The notes under the pieces are model-generated. The model did not search any database, was not told the DNA's origin, and worked only from the letters and a program-made list of their open reading frames with translations. DNA of 11,285 nucleotides. Source: an uncultured Oscillospiraceae bacterium (GTDB lineage: Bacteria > Bacillota > Clostridia > Oscillospirales > Oscillospiraceae). Positions 7,942-11,285 of the stretch are shown piece by piece (position 1 is the stretch's first letter; the number at the start of each line of letters is the position of its first letter). The DNA lies in contig CAJUPW010000041.1 in assembly GCA_910588635.1 (NCBI GenBank), positions 1 to 11,285 of the forward strand, given 5' to 3'. The translations under genes and the position numbers were made by a program.

Positions 7942-9015
7942 TTACGGTTTACACCGCCCACAGGGCTTATATCCCTCCGCTACGGCCTGCTCCCGGGAGG
8001 AAAGCTCCACCTGATTTTCCTTTCGGATGCTTTCGACGGAGGCGCAGTCGGGCAAATGAAATTTTTTGCTTCCGGCGTTGCCAATGTATATCCGTAAAGT
8101 GGAATCAACTGTCGGATTGACGGCGGCGTCCGCCTCCTTTTCGGTGGTGAAGGTGACCGTTTTCCCGTCGCTTTTGGCCACGATGTGGCCTTGCAGGTCG
8201 GTGCGGTAGACCTGCGCGCCCGCGTCCCGGAACCGGCTGAGCACCTCATCGGAGGGGTGGCCGTACTTGTTCCCCTCCCCCACCGAAATGACCGCGTACT
8301 CCGGCATGACTTCCCGGAGAAAGCGGTAGCCGGTGGAGGTATTGCTGCCGTGGTGGCCCACCTTCAGCACAGTAGCCCGGACATTGGCCCCGGAATCCAG
8401 CAGGTCGGCCTCCGCCCCCGTCTCCATGTCCCCGGTGAACAGGAAGGAGGTCTCCCCGCAGTCGATGCGCAGGACGATGGAGGTGTTGTTGGCGTCGTCG
8501 TACTCCTGCACCGGGCCCAGAATCTCCACCCGGGCAGAGCCCAGGTCGAAGCTGTCCCCCGGTCGGGGCACGGCAATGGACTTCCCCTGTTTTTCCAGAT
8601 ACTTCACCATATTTTGGAAGCCCTTGGAGTCGTACGACCTCACCGGGCACAAGGCCGCGTCCACCGAGGCGTAGTTCAGCGCGCCGGACAGCCCGCCGAC
8701 GTGGTCCTCGTGGGCGTGGGTGGCTACCATATAATCCAGATGCTCGGCGCCGTGCTCCTTCAGATAGGCGTAGACCAGGCCGGAATCCTCGGCATTGCCG
8801 CCGTCGATGAGCATATAGTGCCCGTCACAAATTACCAGGGCGGCGTCCGCCTGGCCTACGTCAATAAAATGGACCTCAAGGCTGCCTCCCGCCGCTGGGG
8901 GCGGGGCCGCCTGCTCCTGCCTGCTGTAAAGGACGTAGACCAGCGCCAGCACCAGCATGATAAACAGGAATATCAGCTCCCAGCCGGATTGCCGCTTTTG
9001 CCTCCTTCGGCTCAT
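7942..9015 (-). CDS. Membrane-anchored ComEC/Rec2-type metallo-beta-lactamase-fold hydrolase with C-terminal Cys/His metal-binding tail
   Basis: The protein has 357 residues. A basic N terminus (MSRRRQKRQ) precedes one hydrophobic segment at about 12-30, predicting a signal anchor with the catalytic part outside the cell. A Pro/Ala linker leads into a metallo-beta-lactamase domain (about 46-290). This has HFIDVGQADA (49-58), the metal motif THAHEDH (99-105, with H100, H102, D104 and H105), FTGDME (D196), KVGHHGS (218-224) and YGHPSD with H253. This is the pattern of the detached hydrolase domain of ComEC-like proteins, which act on nucleic acids or phosphodiesters. The tail (about 307-357) has H320, C324, C352 and C355 in a YIGNAGSKKFH...C...CGRC arrangement, resembling Ada-type zinc-binding tails often appended to secreted nucleases. 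There are no ComEC channel helices, so it is not a DNA uptake pore. ATG follows GGAGGAG, 3 nt after the ttcA stop. The true substrate is unknown. Confidence 0.88.
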   Translation of the reverse strand: MSRRRQKRQSGWELIFLFIMLVLALVYVLYSRQEQAAPPPAAGGSLEVHFIDVGQADAALVICDGHYMLIDGGNAEDSGLVYAYLKEHGAEHLDYMVATHAHEDHVGGLSGALNYASVDAALCPVRSYDSKGFQNMVKYLEKQGKSIAVPRPGDSFDLGSARVEILGPVQEYDDANNTSIVLRIDCGETSFLFTGDMETGAEADLLDSGANVRATVLKVGHHGSNTSTGYRFLREVMPEYAVISVGEGNKYGHPSDEVLSRFRDAGAQVYRTDLQGHIVAKSDGKTVTFTTEKEADAAVNPTVDSTLRIYIGNAGSKKFHLPDCASVESIRKENQVELSSREQAVAEGYKPCGRCKP

Positions 9016-9018
9016 GGC

Positions 9019-9783
9019 TCACTCCTCCAATTCCTCGGGCAAGGGGCGGCGGCGGTGCTCCACAGGCCCCCACTCGGGCAAGGGCAGCCGCTGCATGGCC
9101 CCGAAAGCCCGGGCCTTCAGACCGGGGTAACGGCCCTGCAGCTCATAAATCAGCTCCTTGATCTCCTGGCGCTTGGTATTGCCGTCGGCGGGACAGCGGT
9201 TTTCCACCACAGGCAGCTCCAGCCGCCGGGCGGTGTTGCGGATGAGGTTCTCTCCGCAGTAGAGCAAGGGGCGAATCTGTGTAATTCCCGTCCGGTTCAG
9301 AAAGGTGACGGGCTGAAAGCAGGACAGCCGGCCCTCAAAAATCAGGGACATGAAAAAGGTCTCCACCGCGTCGTCGTAGTGGTGGCCCAGAGCAATTTTG
9401 CCGATCCCCCGCTCCTGAAGCGCGGCGTGGAGGGCCCCCCGGCGCATCTTGGCGCACATGGAACAGGGGTTTTTCTCCTTCCGCAGGTCGAAAATGATGT
9501 GCTGGATCTCGCTGTCCAATATGGTGTATGGCACCTCCAGCTCCCGGCACAGGGCGGCGATGGGGGAAAAATCCAGCCCCTCCACCCCATCGGCGCGGCC
9601 CATGTCCAGCGTGATTGCCTCCACCGTAAAGGGGACGGGGTAGAACTGGCGCAGCTTGGCCAGGGCCGCCAGCAGCATCAGGGAATCCTTTCCGCCGGAC
9701 ACCCCCACCGCGATGCGGTCGCCGGGGGCGATCATATTGTAGTCCTCTACGCAGCGCCGCGTGAGGGAGAGTATTTTGTTCAT
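9019..9783 (-). CDS. ttcA: TtcA-like PP-loop tRNA sulfur-transfer protein (tRNA 2-thiocytidine synthetase family)
   Basis: Adenylating PP-loop ATPase of the TtcA/TtuA group, predicted to thiolate a tRNA base by way of a [4Fe-4S] cluster. Visible in 254 residues are the PP-loop VSGGKDS (28-34), the CSMC pair C107/C110, a third cluster cysteine C197 in ENRCPADG, and GHHYDDAVETFFMSLIFEGRL (133-152), typical of TtcA. In Escherichia coli TtcA makes 2-thiocytidine at tRNA position 32. Whether Firmicutes homologues use the same target is not settled by sequence, so the symbol marks family only. The ATG has an AAGGAGG site 7 nt upstream (9791-9797). It is the first gene of the minus-strand operon and faces away from rplM. 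Confidence 0.88.
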   Translation of the reverse strand: MNKILSLTRRCVEDYNMIAPGDRIAVGVSGGKDSLMLLAALAKLRQFYPVPFTVEAITLDMGRADGVEGLDFSPIAALCRELEVPYTILDSEIQHIIFDLRKEKNPCSMCAKMRRGALHAALQERGIGKIALGHHYDDAVETFFMSLIFEGRLSCFQPVTFLNRTGITQIRPLLYCGENLIRNTARRLELPVVENRCPADGNTKRQEIKELIYELQGRYPGLKARAFGAMQRLPLPEWGPVEHRRRPLPEELEE

Positions 9784-9807
9784 TCCGCGCCCTCCTTGAA
9801 TACCGGC

Positions 9808-9837
9808 ATTTTACCACAAAGCACCTGTTTTCCGCAA
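9808..9837 (-). promoter_or_regulatory. Candidate promoter for the ttcA-to-addA operon
   Basis: On the minus strand TTGCGG (9837-9832) and TAAAAT (9813-9808) are separated by 18 bp, and the -10 is extended by TGG immediately upstream. Initiation near 9801 would leave a leader of about 18 nt, just enough to include the AAGGAGG site. The -35 matches poorly (3 of 6), so activity relies on the extended -10. Other AT-rich hexamers further upstream could serve instead. Confidence 0.4.
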
Positions 9838-9838
9838 G

Positions 9839-9939
9839 TAAAAAACAAAAATCAAAAACGAGTAATTAAGAGTATAATAATGCAAATCAAAGAAAAATCG
9901 AGATAATAAAGTTTTTATAAAAAATTCTCCAAAAAACCG
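9839..9939. promoter_or_regulatory. AT-rich block upstream of the rplM promoter (possible UP element)
   Basis: About 100 bp made mostly of A and T, with runs of A, in an otherwise GC-rich window. It ends directly at the -35 of the rplM promoter. A-tract DNA here is the usual form of UP elements that bind the RNA polymerase alpha subunits. The same block is upstream DNA for the divergent minus-strand operon. Confidence 0.45.
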
Positions 9940-9968
9940 TTGACACCCAGACCGGGCCGTACTATAAT
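9940..9968 (+). promoter_or_regulatory. Consensus sigma-A promoter of rplM-rpsI
   Basis: TTGACA (9940-9945) and TATAAT (9963-9968) both match consensus perfectly and are 17 bp apart. Transcription should start near 9974-9976, giving a 5' leader of about 85 nt before the rplM ATG. Such a strong promoter suits a ribosomal protein operon. Confidence 0.92.
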
Positions 9969-9975
9969 ACAACAC

Positions 9976-10025
9976 GCTCCGCCCGTCCGGATTTCGGAGT
10001 AAAATGTTTGTCACAGAACATTTTT
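9976..10025 (+). ncRNA. Structured rplM 5' leader, candidate L13-type autoregulatory leader
   Basis: Two stem-loops follow the predicted start site. The first pairs CTCCG (9977-9981) with CGGAG (9995-9999), with a G-U pair possible outside. The second pairs AAAATGTT (10001-10008) with AACATTTT (10017-10024) around an 8-nt loop and is followed by another T. An L13 leader family upstream of rplM is known in Gram-positive bacteria and is thought to mediate feedback by L13. I cannot confirm that this matches its consensus. The A/U-rich second stem could also be a weak attenuator. Confidence 0.42.
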
Positions 10026-10058
10026 CACATAAACGGAAAGAAATTGGAGGTTTCACCT

Positions 10059-10490
10059 ATGTCCACGTTCATGGCCAAAAAGGGCAGCATCGAGCGGAAA
10101 TGGTACGTGATTGACGCCGCCGGCAAGCCTATGGGCAAAACCGCTGTCATCGCCGCCGACCTGCTGCGGGGCAAGCGCAAGCCCGAGTTCACTCCCAACG
10201 CCGACTGCGGCGACGCTGTTATCATCATCAACGCCGAGAAGGCGGTGCTCACCGGAAAGAAGCTGGACCAGAAATTCTACCGCACCCACTCCGGCTGGGT
10301 GGGCGGTCTGAAGGAGACCAAGTACCGCACTCTGATGCAGACCAGACCTGAGCTGGCCATGCAGCTGGCTGTCAAGGGCATGATGCCCAAGAATTCCCTG
10401 TCCCGGGAGGCCCTGACCCGCCTGCACATCTACCGCGGCGGCGAGCACAACCACGCCGCCCAGAAGCCCCAGCCCTGGGATGCCGAGTAA
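10059..10490 (+). CDS. rplM: 50S ribosomal protein L13
   Basis: Large-subunit protein that binds 23S rRNA early in 50S assembly. The 143 residues match the family length. Signature stretches are IERKWYVIDAAGKPMGK (11-27), KPEFTPNADCGDAVIIINAEK (41-61), LTGKKLDQKFYRTHSGWVGG (64-83), AVKGMMPKNSL (104-114) and HIYRGGEHNHAAQKP (123-137). The frame is open further upstream from a TTG at 10008, but that codon lies inside the leader hairpin. ATG 10059 has a GGAGG site (10046-10050) 8 nt upstream, so it is chosen. It is the first gene of the classic rplM-rpsI pair, with 14 nt to the next start. Confidence 0.98.
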   Translation: MSTFMAKKGSIERKWYVIDAAGKPMGKTAVIAADLLRGKRKPEFTPNADCGDAVIIINAEKAVLTGKKLDQKFYRTHSGWVGGLKETKYRTLMQTRPELAMQLAVKGMMPKNSLSREALTRLHIYRGGEHNHAAQKPQPWDAE

Positions 10491-10504
10491 GGAGGATTTA
10501 GAGT

Positions 10505-10909
10505 ATGTATAAGAGCAAGAAGCCTTATTTCTATGGTACCGGCCGCCGGAAGTCCTCCGTGGCCCGCGTCCATCTGTTTGAGAACGGCACCGGCGCCATC
10601 ACCATCAACGGCCGCGACATCGACGACTACTTCGGTCTGGAGACCCTGAAGCTCATCGTCCGTCAGCCTCTGGTCACCACCAATCAGGTGGGCAAGGTAG
10701 ACGTGGTCGCCACCGTCACCGGCGGCGGCGTCACCGGCCAGGCCGGCGCCATCCGTCACGGCATCGCCCGCGCCTTACTGCTGGCCAGCGAGGAGAACCG
10801 CCCCGCCCTCAAGGCCGCCGGCTTCCTCACCCGCGATCCGCGCATGAAGGAGCGCAAGAAGTACGGCCTCAAAGCGGCTCGTCGCGCTCCGCAGTTCAGC
10901 AAGCGTTAA
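10505..10909 (+). CDS. rpsI: 30S ribosomal protein S9
   Basis: Small-subunit protein whose C-terminal tail reaches the P-site tRNA anticodon loop. The 134 residues show YFYGTGRRKSSVARVHL (8-24), the conserved GGGVTGQAGAIRHGIARAL (73-91), LTRDPRMKERKKYGLKAARR (108-127) and the invariant C-terminal FSKR. AAGGAGG (10489-10495), overlapping the rplM stop, lies 9 nt before the ATG. Together with the 14-nt spacing this indicates co-translation with L13. The sequence is complete, with no sign that the 3' end has been altered by an insertion. Confidence 0.98.
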   Translation: MYKSKKPYFYGTGRRKSSVARVHLFENGTGAITINGRDIDDYFGLETLKLIVRQPLVTTNQVGKVDVVATVTGGGVTGQAGAIRHGIARALLLASEENRPALKAAGFLTRDPRMKERKKYGLKAARRAPQFSKR

Positions 10910-10913
10910 ATTT

Positions 10914-10972
10914 TATCAAAATGGCTCAAAAAGCCCGGAAAATCAAGGTTTTCCGGGCTTTTGCTTTTGATA
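10914..10972 (+). terminator. Rho-independent terminator of rplM-rpsI, two-tier hairpin
   Basis: The core is a perfect 14-bp stem: AAAAGCCCGGAAAA (10929-10942) with TTTTCCGGGCTTTT (10949-10962) around a 6-nt loop. An outer 8-bp stem, TATCAAAA (10914-10921) with TTTTGATA (10965-10972), encloses it across a small internal loop. The core starts about 20 nt beyond the rpsI stop. The T run serves as both arm and tail, and the stem is nearly symmetric, so it may also stop leftward transcription. Confidence 0.9.
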
Positions 10973-10990
10973 GGGTTTGATGCAGTTTGA
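10966..10990. repeat. Three TTTGA motifs at 10-bp spacing, cluster 1
   Basis: TTTGA occurs at 10966, 10976 and 10986, exactly one helical turn apart. This amounts to three degenerate decamers ending in the longer AGTTTGAC (10984-10991). The first copy overlaps the outer arm of the rpsI terminator. Phased short repeats are typical of protein-binding arrays, but three copies in AT-rich DNA can also arise by chance. Confidence 0.5.
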
Positions 10991-11021
10991 CGCTAAAAAG
11001 CCATTTTTCACCAAATTTATA

Positions 11022-11042
11022 GTGGTTCCCAATAGGATAACC
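11022..11042. repeat. GTGGTT-AATAGGATAACC repeat, copy 1
   Basis: GTGGTT (11022-11027), a CCC spacer, then AATAGGATAACC (11031-11042). The GGTT and AACC ends are inverted to each other. The second half recurs identically exactly 40 bp downstream in copy 2. Confidence 0.75.
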
Positions 11043-11060
11043 GGGCAAAAAGAGGGTCAA

Positions 11061-11084
11061 GTGGTTACAAAATAGGATAACCAC
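11061..11084. repeat. GTGGTT-AATAGGATAACC repeat, copy 2, with extended inverted ends
   Basis: GTGGTT (11061-11066), an ACAA spacer, then AATAGGATAACC (11071-11082). In this copy the inverted ends lengthen to a perfect 7 bp: GTGGTTA (11061-11067) against TAACCAC (11078-11084) around 10 nt. The form suits a dimeric operator or a recombinase site, or a small RNA hairpin. Confidence 0.75.
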
Positions 11085-11153
11085 AGCTCTGTTTTTGGGG
11101 TATTTCAGAGGTGATTTTTACTCCCTCTCTCCCCTCGATTTATACGAGAACAG

Positions 11154-11178
11154 TTTGGCATAGTTTGACCGAATTTGA
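11154..11178. repeat. TTTGG/TTTGA motifs at 10-bp spacing, cluster 2
   Basis: TTTGG at 11154 and TTTGA at 11164 and 11174 keep the same 10-bp step as cluster 1. AGTTTGAC (11162-11169) repeats the 8-mer seen at 10984-10991. The clusters are 188 bp apart and bracket the GGTT/AACC repeats. Confidence 0.5.
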
Positions 11179-11201
11179 ATAATTGAATATGATTCTAATG
11201 C

Positions 11202-11233
11202 AGGCACTCAGTATTTTTTGCTGGGTGCTTTTT
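11202..11233 (+). terminator. Orphan Rho-independent terminator-like hairpin
   Basis: GCACTCAG (11204-11211) pairs with CTGGGTGC (11221-11228), all 8 positions pairing if one U-G wobble is allowed, around a 9-nt loop. Five T residues follow immediately. The wobble and T tract favour plus-strand RNA. The preceding operon already ends at 10972 and no gene lies between, so the transcript it would stop is unknown. Confidence 0.6.
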
Positions 11234-11285
11234 GTATTTCCAGGAAACTGTATTCCGGGATCAGAAAAAGCCGTCACTTTTCAAT

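Larger units (their letters stand above)
10973..11285. other. Gene-free, AT-rich, repeat-bearing region downstream of rpsI
   Basis: No convincing protein-coding frame is seen over 313 bp on either strand. The only open frame I followed is a 31-codon one from 10980. Base composition is clearly more AT-rich than the neighbouring genes. The stretch holds the GGTT/AACC repeat pair, part of one TTTGA cluster and all of a second, and an orphan terminator hairpin. It may be a plain intergenic spacer, an untranslated RNA region, or the edge of an integrated element next to rpsI. No integrase, tRNA or duplicated rpsI 3' end is present inside the window to prove the last option. Confidence 0.6.

Noticed and set aside
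9873..9878. Extra plus-strand -10 (TATAAT) in the AT-rich block
   Set aside because: No -35-like hexamer lies 16-18 bp upstream, and the perfect promoter at 9940-9968 explains rplM expression.
8185..9906. Plus-strand open frame opposite the hydrolase and ttcA (573 codons)
   Set aside because: It is antisense to two well-supported genes and ends in the AT-rich control region. No motif is recognisable.
10008..10058. N-terminal extension of L13 from a TTG at 10008
   Set aside because: The TTG sits inside the leader hairpin and lacks a ribosome binding site. ATG 10059 has GGAGG at ideal spacing and gives the normal L13 length.
10980..11075. 31-codon open frame beginning MQFDAKKPFF after the rpsI terminator
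   Set aside because: Only a weak AGGG precedes it, it starts within the TTTGA repeats and runs through the GGTT/AACC repeats, and the product resembles nothing I know. Chance is the simpler explanation, though a leader peptide cannot be excluded.
11022..11084. Possible short CRISPR array from the 40-bp period
   Set aside because: There are only two copies, the repeat is short with variable inner spacers, and no cas gene is in the window.
11240..11259. Short inverted repeat GGAA/TTCC near the right edge
   Set aside because: Only a 4-bp stem plus two further pairs after a mismatch, well within chance.

Overview
The window looks like chromosomal DNA from a GC-rich member of the Firmicutes. The case rests on an AddA/AddB helicase-nuclease pair in place of RecBCD, strong AGGAGG-type ribosome binding sites, a leader-preceded rplM-rpsI operon with a consensus sigma-A promoter, and high GC in the genes with AT-rich control regions. 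The protein style suggests a gut clostridium of the Oscillospiraceae (Flavonifractor/Lawsonibacter-like). That placement is inference from memory of such proteins, not a search result.

Layout. Positions 1-32 may hold the tail of a plus-strand gene. A strong hairpin terminator follows at 57-88. From 98 to 9783 there is one tightly packed minus-strand block of five genes, read right to left: a TtcA-like PP-loop tRNA thiolase, a membrane-anchored ComEC-type metallo-beta-lactamase hydrolase with a C-terminal zinc-knuckle-like tail, addB, a pyridoxamine/pyridoxal kinase, and addA. Gaps are 3, 19, 0 and 13 nt, so co-transcription is very likely. The kinase gene sits between addB and addA. Its TTG start directly touches the addB stop codon in the same reading frame.

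Positions 9784-10058 are a divergent, AT-rich control region. It holds a perfect TTGACA-17-TATAAT promoter for rplM-rpsI, a structured 5' leader that may be an L13-type autoregulatory leader, and a weaker candidate promoter for the minus-strand block. rplM (L13) and rpsI (S9) follow in the usual order and end in a strong composite terminator.

After the rpsI terminator, 10973-11285 has no convincing gene. It does contain organised repeats: two copies of a GGTT...AACC motif whose AATAGGATAACC halves lie exactly 40 bp apart, two clusters of TTTGA spaced at 10 bp, and an orphan terminator hairpin. This is the least explained part of the window. It could be the edge of an integrated element or an attachment region, because the 3' end of rpsI is a known integration target in other Firmicutes. 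No integrase or duplicated rpsI end is visible here. The rest of the window is recognisable housekeeping and DNA-repair content, and I do not see a clear new multi-gene system.
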